From: an uncultured Pelagibacteraceae bacterium
GTDB taxonomy: Bacteria > Pseudomonadota > Alphaproteobacteria > Pelagibacterales > Pelagibacteraceae
Direction of reading: 5' to 3'
DNA length: 64,000 nt
Assembly: GCA_902535505.1 (NCBI GenBank)
Contig: CACATS010000001.1
Coordinates: 1 to 64,000 of the forward strand
In this document: positions 8,568-16,742 of the stretch, one piece after another
How the letters are laid out: each line of letters begins with the position of its first letter
Position numbering within the stretch: position 1 is the stretch's first letter
Notes under the pieces: generated by a model
The model's input: the letters and a program-made list of their open reading frames with translations, nothing else
Told to the model about the DNA's origin: nothing
Databases searched by the model: none
Translations under genes and position numbers: made by a program

Positions 8568-9675
8568 ACATAGAATCTAAAAAACCTTTAAGTGTCTTTA
8601 AAAATTCAGGCTCATCAAGTAAAAAGGAGTCATGTCCTTTGTCTGTAACTATCTCAGAGTAAGAGACATCTGCACCTGACGCATTTAATGCTATTACTAT
8701 ATCTTTGTTATCTTTTGTTGTGTAAAGCCAATCAGAGGAAAATGATATGATTAAGAATTTTGTTTTTTGATTTTTAAATGCTTCTACCAAACCTCCTTTA
8801 AATTGTTTTGAAAGATCAAAATAATCCATCGCTCTTGTTATATATAGTATTGAATTAGCATCAAACCTTTCAACAAACGCATAGCCTTGATGTCTTAAAT
8901 AACTTTCAACCTGGAAGTCAGCATTAAAACTAAATTCATAATCTGCCTTCTCTTGTAATTTTCTACCAAATTTTTCCTGCATACCTTTTTCAGATAAATA
9001 ACTTATATGTCCAACCATTCTTGCAACTGCTAAGCCATTTTTTGGTTGAGAATTTTTCAAAACATATTTTCCATTATCCCATACAGGATCTGCCATAATT
9101 GCTTGACGAGCTAATTCATTAAGAGCAATATTTTGAGCGCTATGGCTCGAGCTACAGGCTATCGGCACCGCTGAAAACGCTTTATCCGGAAATGTTGCAC
9201 AAAATTGTAAAAGTTGCATTCCACCCATTGAACCCCCAGTCGCGCATAAAAGTTTTTTAATTCCTAAATGTTCAAGTAAGGACTCCTGAGCTTTTACCAT
9301 ATCTTTAATCGTTATAACTGGAAAATCCAATCCATAAGGTTTTTTTGTTACTGGGTTAATATCTTTAGGACCAAATGAACCCATACATCCTCCGATTACA
9401 TTTGCACAAATAACAAAATATTTATTTGTATCTATTGCTCTCCCAGGCCCTACAGCAGTAACCCACCAACCCTCTTTATTAGTAATAGGATTAGTTCCAG
9501 TTACGAACTGATCTCCTGTTAATGCATGAAACACAAGTATTGCGTTGTCTTTGTTATCATTCAATTTTCCATAAGTCTCGTAAGCGATAGGAAAATTTTT
9601 TATAGTTTTTCCGCAGTCTAGTTTAAGCGGTTTAGTAACGTCTAATTTCTTTATATTATCAAGTTTTATATTCAT
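8536..9675 (-). CDS. metX: Homoserine O-acyltransferase (MetX)
   Basis: MetX acylates homoserine, usually with acetyl-CoA, committing carbon to methionine. It is an alpha/beta hydrolase: HALTGDQFVTG at about 48-58, the nucleophile elbow GGSMGGMQLLQF at about 147-158, and VTDKGHDSFLLDEPEF near the C terminus with the catalytic His. Whether acetyl- or succinyl-CoA is used cannot be read from sequence with confidence. The start is the ATG at 9675 (MNIKLDN, 379 residues). An in-frame upstream ATG at 9705 lies inside the terminator hairpin and is rejected. Expression is controlled by the SAM-II leader. Confidence 0.95.
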   Translation of the reverse strand: MNIKLDNIKKLDVTKPLKLDCGKTIKNFPIAYETYGKLNDNKDNAILVFHALTGDQFVTGTNPITNKEGWWVTAVGPGRAIDTNKYFVICANVIGGCMGSFGPKDINPVTKKPYGLDFPVITIKDMVKAQESLLEHLGIKKLLCATGGSMGGMQLLQFCATFPDKAFSAVPIACSSSHSAQNIALNELARQAIMADPVWDNGKYVLKNSQPKNGLAVARMVGHISYLSEKGMQEKFGRKLQEKADYEFSFNADFQVESYLRHQGYAFVERFDANSILYITRAMDYFDLSKQFKGGLVEAFKNQKTKFLIISFSSDWLYTTKDNKDIVIALNASGADVSYSEIVTDKGHDSFLLDEPEFLKTLKGFLDSMYEKFKNEKRI

Positions 9676-9677
9676 CC

Positions 9678-9703
9678 AAAAAAAAAGCCCAGCTAAACTG
9701 GGC
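9678..9703 (-). terminator. Intrinsic terminator (attenuator) of the metX SAM-II leader
   Basis: The transcript can form a six-pair GC-rich stem (GCCCAG with CTGGGC, loop TTTAG) followed by nine U residues, ending two bases before the metX ATG. A competing structure is visible: AGCTAAA in the 3' part of the aptamer pairs with TTTAGCT in the terminator, and GGG pairs with CCC just inside. Ligand binding would therefore free the terminator. This is a transcriptional off-switch placed directly against the start codon. Confidence 0.93.
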
Positions 9704-9706
9704 ATA

Positions 9707-9758
9707 CCCTTTTTAGCTACATTTATTATGCGCTTGCAATATGGTTAAATCAGCGCAA
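9707..9758 (-). promoter_or_regulatory. SAM-II riboswitch aptamer upstream of metX
   Basis: Read on the minus strand, the sequence runs GCGCTGATTTAACC, then TTGCAAGCGC, then AATGTAGCTAAAAAGGG. This matches the SAM-II aptamer closely, including the marine-metagenome metX example used for the crystal structure as I remember it. GCGCT pairs with AGCGC to form P1, and the AGCTAAAAAGGG tail forms the pseudoknot with the loop. SAM binding should lower metX-metW transcription through the adjoining terminator. Confidence 0.95.
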
Positions 9759-9762
9759 ATAA

Positions 9763-9791
9763 TGTTTACTAAATCATCACAAACTTGTCAA
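9763..9791 (-). promoter_or_regulatory. Probable promoter of metX-metW
   Basis: On the minus strand a perfect -35 TTGACA (9791-9786) is followed by a 17-base spacer and a weak -10 TAAACA (9768-9763). Transcription would start about six bases on, near 9757, exactly where the SAM-II aptamer begins. That fit supports the assignment; there is no experimental evidence. Confidence 0.65.
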
Positions 9792-9851
9792 TTTTATATA
9801 CGATAAAGAGCTATAGAAAAACTTAAACAATTTAGATAATACATTAATTAG

Positions 9852-10937
9852 ATGAGATTTCCTAAACCAAATAACATTGTTGCAGAGAAATATGTAGCTG
9901 GAATGAGCTTATTCAAGAGTAAATTAGCCAAGATTAAATTATCTGCTAATGAGTCTGCTCTTGGCCCTAGCCCAAAAGCAAGAAAACAATACTTAGAAGT
10001 TTCAAAAAACTTTGAAAGATACCCTGACTCTGATGGAACCTTTTTAAGAAATACTTTGGCTAATAAATTTAAGATTGATAACAATAGAATAATCTTAGGA
10101 TCAGGTTCTGATCAAATTTTTGAACTTATATGTAAATCGTTTCTTAAGAAAGGAGATGAAGTTATAGTACCTAAGTTTAGTTTTATAATTTACCGAATTT
10201 ACAGTAGAATGAATGGAGCAAAAGTTATTTATTCTAAAGAGAATAATTTTACTGTTTCAACTAAAGATATACTCAAAAAAGTTACAAGAAAAACCAAAAT
10301 AGTTTTCCTAGCTAACCCAAACAATCCAACTGGAACATATATTTCAAAGAGAGAATTACTCTTTTTAAGAAAAAAACTAAGAAGCAATATCTTGTTAGTA
10401 GTAGATGATGCTTATTTTGAGTATGTAAAAAATAAAGATTATTTGTCTGGTTTAGAAACTTTTATGAATTTTAAAAATGTAGTTATGACAAGAACTTTTT
10501 CAAAAATATATGGTTTAGCAGGGCTCAGAGTGGGCTGGGGATATGGATCAAAAGAAATTATCTCTGCATTAAATAAGGTGAAACCACCTTTTAATGTGAG
10601 CAGGCCAGCTTTGTTCGCAGCTTCTGCTGCTGTAAAAGATACTTTATGGCTTAATAAAGAAATTAAACACGTAAATAAATGGAATAAAAAAATGTTTTCT
10701 GAATTCAAAAAAATGAGAATAGAGACAAATAAAAGTTTTACTAATTTCTTATTGGTAAAATTTAATAAAGTTAAAACAAACTCTTCCCAAGTTTTTAGAT
10801 TACTTGCAAAATCAGGAATACTTGTTCGTAAAATGGATGTTTATGGAATTAAAAATTCTTTACGAATAACTATTGGTAAATCATCAGAGAATATTGCATT
10901 AATAAAAAAAATGAGAAAAATTTTAAATGTTTGGTAA
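9852..10937 (+). CDS. hisC: Histidinol-phosphate aminotransferase family (HisC)
   Basis: This 361-residue fold-type I PLP aminotransferase resembles HisC, converting imidazole-acetol phosphate and glutamate to histidinol phosphate. Alphaproteobacterial homologues often also transaminate aromatic amino-acid precursors. Motifs: KLSANESALGPSPKA at about 29-43, GSGSDQIFELI at about 81-91, ANPNNPTGTYI at about 155-165, DDAYFEY at about 180-186 and TRTFSKIYGLAGLRVGWG at about 212-229 with the PLP lysine. It overlaps tyrA by 11 bases, which suggests a role in tyrosine and phenylalanine synthesis as well. It diverges from metX. Confidence 0.92.
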   Translation: MRFPKPNNIVAEKYVAGMSLFKSKLAKIKLSANESALGPSPKARKQYLEVSKNFERYPDSDGTFLRNTLANKFKIDNNRIILGSGSDQIFELICKSFLKKGDEVIVPKFSFIIYRIYSRMNGAKVIYSKENNFTVSTKDILKKVTRKTKIVFLANPNNPTGTYISKRELLFLRKKLRSNILLVVDDAYFEYVKNKDYLSGLETFMNFKNVVMTRTFSKIYGLAGLRVGWGYGSKEIISALNKVKPPFNVSRPALFAASAAVKDTLWLNKEIKHVNKWNKKMFSEFKKMRIETNKSFTNFLLVKFNKVKTNSSQVFRLLAKSGILVRKMDVYGIKNSLRITIGKSSENIALIKKMRKILNVW

Positions 10938-11823
10938 AATAAGTATAATAGGTTGTGGATTGATTGGCTCTTCAATTCTGAGAGCAATACAAGAAAAAAA
11001 ATTAGCTACAAAAATAAGTGTTTACGATAAGTCAAATAACGTTTTAGAATATTTAAAAAAAAATTTTACAGCTGATATTTGCTCTAATGTGTCTGAGACT
11101 ACAACAGATGCAGATCTGATAATAATTTCTACACCATTAAGTAGTTATAAAGAAATTTTGCTTTCTATAAAATCAAACTTAAAGGAAGGATCTATTCTTA
11201 CCGACACTGGTTCCACTAAAAAAGAAGTTAACAAAATTGTAAACAATTTAGGTCTTAAAAATATTACTTGGATAGCTTCACACCCAATAGCTGGAACAGA
11301 ATATAGTGGACCTGCCGCAGGATTTTCAAGTTTATTTAAAAATAGATGGTGCATTCTTTCTGCTGAAAATCAAGTTGCTAAAGATAAAATAGAAAACCTA
11401 GAAAAATTTTGGTCCAAATTAGGAAGTAAAGTTAAAGTCATGTCAATTGAAGATCATGATTATGTTTTGTCTTTAACAAGTCATCTTCCACATGCAGTTG
11501 CATATAGCATTGTTAGAACTGCAATTAATAATGAGGACAAATTTAAAAATGATGTTATTCAATATAGTGCTGGAGGATTAAGAGATTTTACTAGAATTGC
11601 TGCTTCAGATCCTTTGATGTGGAAAGATATTTTTATTGATAACAGTGAAAATATATTGAAAGTTTTAGATAACTATTCAAAAAATCTAGATGATATTAAA
11701 AGTGCTATAAAAAATAAAGACAGTAAAAAGCTTCTAGAAATATTTTCATCAACTAAAAAAGTAAGAAAAGAAATTATTGAAGCTGGACAGGATACTGAAA
11801 AACCAGACTTTGGAAGAAAATAA
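10927..11823 (+). CDS. tyrA: Prephenate/arogenate dehydrogenase family protein
   Basis: The protein oxidatively decarboxylates prephenate or arogenate on the way to tyrosine. The N-terminal Rossmann fold has ISIIGCGLIGSSILRA at about residues 5-20, followed by DLIIISTPLSSY at about 64-75. SHPIAGTEYSGP at about 119-130 and LTSHLPHAVAYSIV at about 184-197 are family signatures carrying the catalytic His. No chorismate mutase or ACT domain is attached (298 residues). It is coupled to hisC by an 11-base overlap. Prephenate versus arogenate preference cannot be decided here. Confidence 0.93.
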   Translation: MFGKISIIGCGLIGSSILRAIQEKKLATKISVYDKSNNVLEYLKKNFTADICSNVSETTTDADLIIISTPLSSYKEILLSIKSNLKEGSILTDTGSTKKEVNKIVNNLGLKNITWIASHPIAGTEYSGPAAGFSSLFKNRWCILSAENQVAKDKIENLEKFWSKLGSKVKVMSIEDHDYVLSLTSHLPHAVAYSIVRTAINNEDKFKNDVIQYSAGGLRDFTRIAASDPLMWKDIFIDNSENILKVLDNYSKNLDDIKSAIKNKDSKKLLEIFSSTKKVRKEIIEAGQDTEKPDFGRK

Positions 11824-12531
11824 TTAATAATATTTTTTTATTTCAGTATAAATCTTATTTTCAAGTTCTTTAGTAAATTCATCATTTTCTTTACCAGGCA
11901 TAATAGGATCTAGAAATGAAATATGAATATCTCCTGAGAATTTCATAAAACTATTTTTAGGCCAGACTTTTCCAGTATTTAATGCAACTGGAATACAAGG
12001 TAAATTCAATGCTTTATATATTCGTCCTACTCCTTTTTTAAATGGAGGCTGTTCATCTAATTTTACCCGTGTACCTTGAGGAAATATCAATAGTGGTCTT
12101 TTATTTTTTTCTAATCTTTCTTTTATTTTGTCAAAAAAATTTAAATTTTCTTTAGTAGTAGTCTCTCTTATTATTGCTATAGAACCAATTTTTCTTAAAT
12201 ACCAACCAAATAAAGGTATATTCAAAAGTTCTTTTTTTAAAATAAAAATTGGACCATCAAGCGGAATTTGTAATGCAAAAGTTTCAAACATTGATTGATG
12301 AGCAGAAGCGACAAAAAAATTATCAACTTTTTTTAAGTTTTCTTCTCCGTGAAAAATTACTTTAGTATTCATTACAAGTTTTAAAATTAAAACAATGTAT
12401 TTCGCTGATAATCTTCCAAAAAAAATTGTAACTTTATTAGGAAGAATTAATGTTGGTATTGCTAATATGAAAATAAAAATAAGTCCAAAATAAAGAAAGA
12501 TATTAAAAATTAAAGATTTAATAAATTGCAT
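11824..12531 (-). CDS. plsC: 1-acyl-sn-glycerol-3-phosphate acyltransferase (PlsC-like)
   Basis: This 235-residue inner-membrane protein belongs to the PlsC acyltransferase family, which makes phosphatidic acid from lysophosphatidic acid. A hydrophobic N-terminal segment (IFLYFGLIFIFILAIPTLIL) anchors it. The block I motif is HQSMFET at about residues 78-84, with Glu where many members have Asp (HX4D). Block III is FPQGTR at about 149-154, and PCIPVALNTG follows at about 174-183. It is convergent with tyrA, stop against stop, and overlaps the end of lysA by one base. Acyl specificity is unknown. Confidence 0.9.
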   Translation of the reverse strand: MQFIKSLIFNIFLYFGLIFIFILAIPTLILPNKVTIFFGRLSAKYIVLILKLVMNTKVIFHGEENLKKVDNFFVASAHQSMFETFALQIPLDGPIFILKKELLNIPLFGWYLRKIGSIAIIRETTTKENLNFFDKIKERLEKNKRPLLIFPQGTRVKLDEQPPFKKGVGRIYKALNLPCIPVALNTGKVWPKNSFMKFSGDIHISFLDPIMPGKENDEFTKELENKIYTEIKKYY

Positions 12532-13760
12532 TAAGAATTTATCAATTTAAGTAAATTTTGTTTTTTTCTTATATATTTAAATTTATTTTTATTAATTAAA
12601 ATTTCAGCGATTAAAGGTCTCGTATTATAGTTTGATGACAGTGAGGAGCCGTAAGCACCAACATTTGTAATTGCTACAAAATCATTCTCAATTAATTTTT
12701 GATATTTTTTGTAAACTCCAAACTTACAAGTGCTTTCACAAATTGGACCTACAAATTCTATTGCACTTTTCATTTTGGATGAATTTTTAGTTATAGGAAT
12801 AATCTTATGAAATGCGTCATATAAAGCTGGACGCATAAAATCATTCATACCTGCATCTAATATTATAAAGTTTTTATTGAGCCCTTTTTTTATAAATTGA
12901 ACTTTACTTACAAGTAAGCCTGTATTTCCAATAATGGATCTACCAGGTTCAAAAATAATTTTACATTTAAGTTTTTTTGCAAAATTATTAACTAATTTTG
13001 CGTAATTATTTAAATTTATTGGTTTTTCATTATCATTATAATTAATTCCAAAACCTCCACCCAAATCGACATACTTTAAACTTAATTTTAGTTCCTTAAT
13101 TAATTTGTTCATTACATTAAGTGTCTTTTTAAAGGGCCCATCATTTAAAATTTGACTCCCTATATGAACACTTAATGCCTCAAGTTTGATATTTTTAAAT
13201 TTATTTATCTCTCTTAGAAAAGACTTAAAATTTTTTATTGATAAACCAAATTTATTATCTGCTTTACCAGTAGATATATTTTTATGTGTTTTTGCATCGA
13301 CATTAGGATTTAACCGAAAGCCAATGGAAACTTTTTTTCTCAAATTTTTTGCTAATTTGTTAACTAATTTCGCTTCACTCTCAGACTCACAGTTGATCAA
13401 TAAAATTTTTTTATTAATTGCTATTTTTAACTCGTCCTCAGATTTACCAACTCCCGAAAAAACGATTTTTTTTGGTTTAATGCCTGCTTTAATGGCCTTT
13501 AATAGTTCTCCGCCTGACACAACATCAGCTCCAGCACCAAGTTTACCTAAAATTCTTAAAATATTTGTATTGCTATTAGATTTTGCAGCAAAACATATTA
13601 AAGGATTAGTTTTTTTAAATGTTTTTACAAAATTTAAATAATTAGAAACTATTTGATTTTCAGAATAAATATAAAAAGGAGTTTTATTTTTCTTTAAAAA
13701 ATTCTGGATAGATACTCGCTCCAGAAATAAATTTTTGCCTACATATCTTAAATTTTGCAT
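12531..13760 (-). CDS. lysA: Diaminopimelate decarboxylase
   Basis: LysA decarboxylates meso-diaminopimelate to lysine. It is a fold-type III PLP enzyme: CFAAKSNSN at about 56-64 carries the PLP lysine, SVHIGSQI at about 197-204, DLGGGFGINY at about 231-240, FEPGRSIIGN at about 278-287 and GPICESTCKFG at about 345-355 with the active-site Cys. YGSSLSSNYNTRP near 375 is the C-terminal signature. Length 409 is normal. It follows the small lipoprotein and argH on the same strand, the standard alphaproteobacterial argH-lipoprotein-lysA order. Confidence 0.96.
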   Translation of the reverse strand: MQNLRYVGKNLFLERVSIQNFLKKNKTPFYIYSENQIVSNYLNFVKTFKKTNPLICFAAKSNSNTNILRILGKLGAGADVVSGGELLKAIKAGIKPKKIVFSGVGKSEDELKIAINKKILLINCESESEAKLVNKLAKNLRKKVSIGFRLNPNVDAKTHKNISTGKADNKFGLSIKNFKSFLREINKFKNIKLEALSVHIGSQILNDGPFKKTLNVMNKLIKELKLSLKYVDLGGGFGINYNDNEKPINLNNYAKLVNNFAKKLKCKIIFEPGRSIIGNTGLLVSKVQFIKKGLNKNFIILDAGMNDFMRPALYDAFHKIIPITKNSSKMKSAIEFVGPICESTCKFGVYKKYQKLIENDFVAITNVGAYGSSLSSNYNTRPLIAEILINKNKFKYIRKKQNLLKLINS

Positions 13761-13764
13761 AAGA

Positions 13765-13875
13765 TTATAAAATTATTTGTATATGATTATATTTTCCTTG
13801 ATACTTTGGTTCCGATTTCTTTCCACATCCAGATAGAGTTAAGATTATTATACAAATTAATACTAATATTTTCAT
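13765..13875 (-). CDS. lptM: Small lipoprotein between argH and lysA (LptM/YifL-like)
   Basis: A 36-residue ORF encodes a signal peptide (MKILVLICIIILT), the lipobox LSGC with Cys17, then a short polar tail GKKSEPKYQGKYN. Tiny lipoproteins in this place, between argH and lysA, are common in alphaproteobacteria. They are annotated as lipoprotein-attachment-site proteins or LptM, which assists maturation of the LPS export channel LptD. The start ATG overlaps the argH stop as ATGA. It is preceded by AGGAGG, one of the strongest Shine-Dalgarno sequences in the window. The lipoprotein call is firm; the LptM role is inferred from size and position. Confidence 0.82.
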   Translation of the reverse strand: MKILVLICIIILTLSGCGKKSEPKYQGKYNHIQIIL

Positions 13876-15254
13876 TTTACCTCCTTTTTATATTTTTTAA
13901 TCATTGCTTTAACATTAGTAGTAGAAGTTCCTCCATAGGATTTTTTTGAGTTCATAGAATTATTTACATCAAATATTTTTAGTACATTTTTATCTAAATT
14001 TTTGTAAATTTTTGTTATTTCTTGTAAAGATAACTCAGGTAACAATTTACTTTTCTTTTCGGCGTAATTCACTAATTTTGTTGCAACCGCATAAGACTCT
14101 CTAAAAGTGAGTTTCTTTTCCTTTACCAAATAATCAGCAAAATCAGTAGCCGTGGTAAAACCTTCACTAGCCATTTTTAGCATATTTTTTTCATTCGGTT
14201 TTATTGAATTAACTAATTCAAGACTTAAAACCAATGAGTCATTTAAAGTATCAAATCCATCAAAGACAAGTTTTTTATCATCCTGAAGATCTTTGAAATA
14301 AGACATTGGAAGTCCCTTCATTATAGTAAGCATCGAATTTAAATTGCCATAGTTCAAACCAACTCTACCTCTGATTAATTCAGCAGGGTCAGGATTTTTC
14401 TTTTGTGGCATTATCGATGATCCAGTCAACATACTGTCATCAAATGAAATTAAATTAAACGCATTTGAATTAAAAATTATAAAATCTTCAGCTAATCTAG
14501 ATAAATGCATTGCACATAAAGCAGAGGCATATAAAAAATCTACTGCAAAGTCTCTGTCTGCAACAGAGTCTATTGAATTATCAGTTGGTTTCTTAAAACC
14601 AAGTTGTCTTGAAGTATAATTTCTATCTATTTTATAAGAAGTTCCCGCTAGTGCGGCTGAACCTAATGGGCACTCATCTAAAAGTTTTATATTATTTTCG
14701 AATCTTTTTTTATCTCTTTTAAACATTTCAAAGTAAGACAGAAGATAATGTGCAAACGAAATAGGTTGTGCATTCTTAAGATGTGTTAAGCCAGGCATAA
14801 CAGTATCAACATTTTTCTCTGCTTTTTTGATTAAAATTTTCATTAAAGAGTTAATGTTAGCTATAGTTTCTTTTGATGATTTTTTAATCCATAATTTGAA
14901 ATCTGTAACAACTTGATCATTTCTTGATCTAGCTGTGTGCAAAAAGCCTGCAGAAGGACCAATTAATTCAAATAATTTTTTTTCTATATTCAAATGTATA
15001 TCCTCAAATTTTTCTTGAAATTTGAACTTTCCTTTATCAATCTGTGATTTAATTTTTTTAAGACCATTGATAATTTTAGATCCCTCTTTTTTGCCAATAA
15101 TCTTTTGTTTAACAAGCATTTTGGTATGAACAATGGACGCAGCTATATCTTGCTCATAAAGTCTTTTATCTGCACTTATAGATGAGCCTATTTTTTGAAA
15201 AGAAAGTGATGTCTTTCCCTTTAGTCTATTCGCCCAAACAGTTTTATTTTTCAT
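13872..15254 (-). CDS. argH: Argininosuccinate lyase
   Basis: ArgH splits argininosuccinate into arginine and fumarate, the last step of arginine synthesis. It is a 460-residue fumarase/aspartase-superfamily protein. HTARSRNDQVVTDFKLW at about 106-122 and GSSIMPQKKNPDPAELIRGR at about 280-299 (the superfamily signature with the catalytic Ser) are both intact. PGLTHLKNAQPISFAHYLL at about 154-172 provides the third conserved region. The N-terminal WANRLKGKTS is typical. It is the first gene of argH-lipoprotein-lysA and diverges from the TlpA-like gene across 30 bases. Confidence 0.97.
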   Translation of the reverse strand: MKNKTVWANRLKGKTSLSFQKIGSSISADKRLYEQDIAASIVHTKMLVKQKIIGKKEGSKIINGLKKIKSQIDKGKFKFQEKFEDIHLNIEKKLFELIGPSAGFLHTARSRNDQVVTDFKLWIKKSSKETIANINSLMKILIKKAEKNVDTVMPGLTHLKNAQPISFAHYLLSYFEMFKRDKKRFENNIKLLDECPLGSAALAGTSYKIDRNYTSRQLGFKKPTDNSIDSVADRDFAVDFLYASALCAMHLSRLAEDFIIFNSNAFNLISFDDSMLTGSSIMPQKKNPDPAELIRGRVGLNYGNLNSMLTIMKGLPMSYFKDLQDDKKLVFDGFDTLNDSLVLSLELVNSIKPNEKNMLKMASEGFTTATDFADYLVKEKKLTFRESYAVATKLVNYAEKKSKLLPELSLQEITKIYKNLDKNVLKIFDVNNSMNSKKSYGGTSTTNVKAMIKKYKKEVK

Positions 15255-15284
15255 TTTACTATGTTATCTACAATTTAAATTAAT

Positions 15285-15812
15285 ATGAAAATTATTAAAT
15301 CTTTTAAAATCTATATTCACATAATAGTTTTATCTCTTGTTAGCCAAAATCTTATTGGAGCAGAAGATTTTTCAAAAAATGTTATTATTCATGAAAAACC
15401 TCAAATTATCAGCGAACTCAAATTTAAAGACTCAAATCTTCAAAACGTTGATTTAATCGACAAAAGAGGCAAGATCATGATAATTAATTTTTGGGCCACG
15501 TGGTGTGCACCGTGCCGAAAAGAAATGCCATCTTTAGAAAAACTAGGCACTAAGTTACCAGAAATTGATATTTTTGCAGTGAATATGGAAAAACCAAACA
15601 ATATAAAAGTAGATAAATTTTTTAAAGATATAGGAGTAAAAGATCTAAAAACTTACTACGATCCTGAACTGAGATTAGTCAAAGAGTTCAAATTAAGAGG
15701 CTTGCCCACAAGCATACTTATTAATAAGGAAGGAAAAGAGTTTGGAAAAGTGATCGGTGAAATCGATTTTGCTAGTGAGGAATTTATTAAATTTTTAAGA
15801 AAATATATTTAG
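15285..15812 (+). CDS. TlpA/ResA-type periplasmic thioredoxin
   Basis: This 175-residue membrane-anchored or secreted thioredoxin-fold protein resembles TlpA/ResA. An N-terminal hydrophobic stretch (IYIHIIVLSLVSQNLIGA, about 9-26) is the signal or anchor. INFWATWCAPCRKEMPSL at about 67-84 contains the redox-active WCAPC. GLPTSILINKEG at about 143-154 provides the cis-proline region. Family members reduce periplasmic disulfides, often for cytochrome c or oxidase assembly. It is divergent from argH, a frequent alphaproteobacterial arrangement. The actual partner is not shown by the context. Confidence 0.88.
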   Translation: MKIIKSFKIYIHIIVLSLVSQNLIGAEDFSKNVIIHEKPQIISELKFKDSNLQNVDLIDKRGKIMIINFWATWCAPCRKEMPSLEKLGTKLPEIDIFAVNMEKPNNIKVDKFFKDIGVKDLKTYYDPELRLVKEFKLRGLPTSILINKEGKEFGKVIGEIDFASEEFIKFLRKYI

Positions 15813-16009
15813 TCTTTAAAAAAATAGGCAAGCAAAACTAAAACAATAATTGCAATAAATTGTAACAATACTCTTAACTGCATAAGTTTATTTGAATATT
15901 TTTTACTAGTACTTCCACCTTTAAATAAAGTATAAATACCCATTATTAAAACTATTGCAACAGCACCTAATAAAGTGAAACCTATAAAGTTAAATAAAAA
16001 TTCTGACAT
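15809..16009 (-). CDS. HIG1-like twin-transmembrane small protein
   Basis: The 66-residue protein has two membrane segments, about residues 5-28 (NFIGFTLLGAVAIVLIMGIY) and 46-63 (LLQFIAIIVLVLLAYFF). They are joined by a basic loop GGSTSKKYSNKLMQLRV. This is the layout of bacterial HIG1-domain (hypoxia-induced gene 1) proteins, common and uncharacterised in alphaproteobacteria; mitochondrial relatives associate with cytochrome oxidase. The 3' end overlaps the convergent TlpA-like gene by four bases. The assignment rests on size, topology and the loop sequence. Confidence 0.75.
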   Translation of the reverse strand: MSEFLFNFIGFTLLGAVAIVLIMGIYTLFKGGSTSKKYSNKLMQLRVLLQFIAIIVLVLLAYFFKD

Positions 16010-16024
16010 TGGTATTTTATCTAT

Positions 16025-16678
16025 ATGACCTTTTCATTAAATACAATTATTTTAGAGCCACTTTCTAAAAAAAAACCAAAGAATGCAGTAATTCTTTGTC
16101 ACGGTTATGGTGGAGACGGAAAAGATATTTCAATTTTAGCCAGTTATTGGAGAGCACACCTGCCAGACACTATTATAATTTGCCCAGATGCACCTGAAAA
16201 ATGCGCAGCAAGCCCAACAGGTTTTCAATGGTTCGACTTAATGGATCAAACTCCTGAACAAATTTTATCAAAATCTTTTGTAGCTGAGAATAAACTTAAT
16301 AAATTTATAGATGAAGTTAAGGAAAAATATAATTTAAAAGCTAATGAAATTATCATTGGAGGTTTTAGCCAAGGTTGTATGATAACATTACAAACAGGAA
16401 TAAAGCGAAGAGACACTATAAACTCAGTTGTTGGATATTCTGGTAGAATTATAAGTACAGAACATCTCTCTAAAAATATAATTTCCAGACCGAATATTAT
16501 CTTAATGCATGGAGATCTTGATCAAGTTGTTCCAATAGAATCACTTCTTGAAGCAAAAGAATTTTTTGGAAAAAATAATTACAAAATTGAAACAAAAATA
16601 TTTAAAAACTGTGAACATCGTATACCAACCGAGGGGTCAAGTTTGGGTCTTCAATTCATTAAAAAACATTTCAATTAA
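16025..16678 (+). CDS. Phospholipase/carboxylesterase family alpha/beta hydrolase
   Basis: A 217-residue alpha/beta hydrolase of the YpfH/carboxylesterase 2 family. AVILCHGYGGDGKDI at about residues 21-35 forms the oxyanion region. GGFSQGCMI at about 114-122 is the GxSxG nucleophile elbow. ILMHGDLDQVVPIE at about 159-172 holds the catalytic Asp, and CEHRIPTEG near 197-205 the catalytic His. The natural ester substrate is unknown. It diverges from the HIG1-like gene; 64 bases separate it from the HNH gene downstream. Confidence 0.88.
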   Translation: MTFSLNTIILEPLSKKKPKNAVILCHGYGGDGKDISILASYWRAHLPDTIIICPDAPEKCAASPTGFQWFDLMDQTPEQILSKSFVAENKLNKFIDEVKEKYNLKANEIIIGGFSQGCMITLQTGIKRRDTINSVVGYSGRIISTEHLSKNIISRPNIILMHGDLDQVVPIESLLEAKEFFGKNNYKIETKIFKNCEHRIPTEGSSLGLQFIKKHFN

Positions 16679-16742
16679 TAAGTATTTTACCTGGTACATA
16701 ATTATAACTTGATAAAATTTTTCTTATCAGTTAGCTTTAATC

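Noticed and set aside
9676-9705. Ten-codon N-terminal extension of MetX starting at ATG 9705
   Set aside because: These codons are the SAM-II terminator stem and U tract; the family start fits ATG 9675.
9759-9851. A second SAM riboswitch (SAM-V type) near metX
   Set aside because: The remaining leader and the hisC upstream side show no conserved aptamer elements; only the SAM-II element is present.
13186-13641. 151-residue open frame on the plus strand
   Set aside because: It lies fully antisense to lysA, which has intact motifs; its composition mirrors a complement of AT-rich coding DNA.
16710-16729. TGATAA-N8-TTATCA inverted repeat before the HNH gene
   Set aside because: Six pairs of A/T-rich sequence are expected often at this base composition; no U tract or matching second site.
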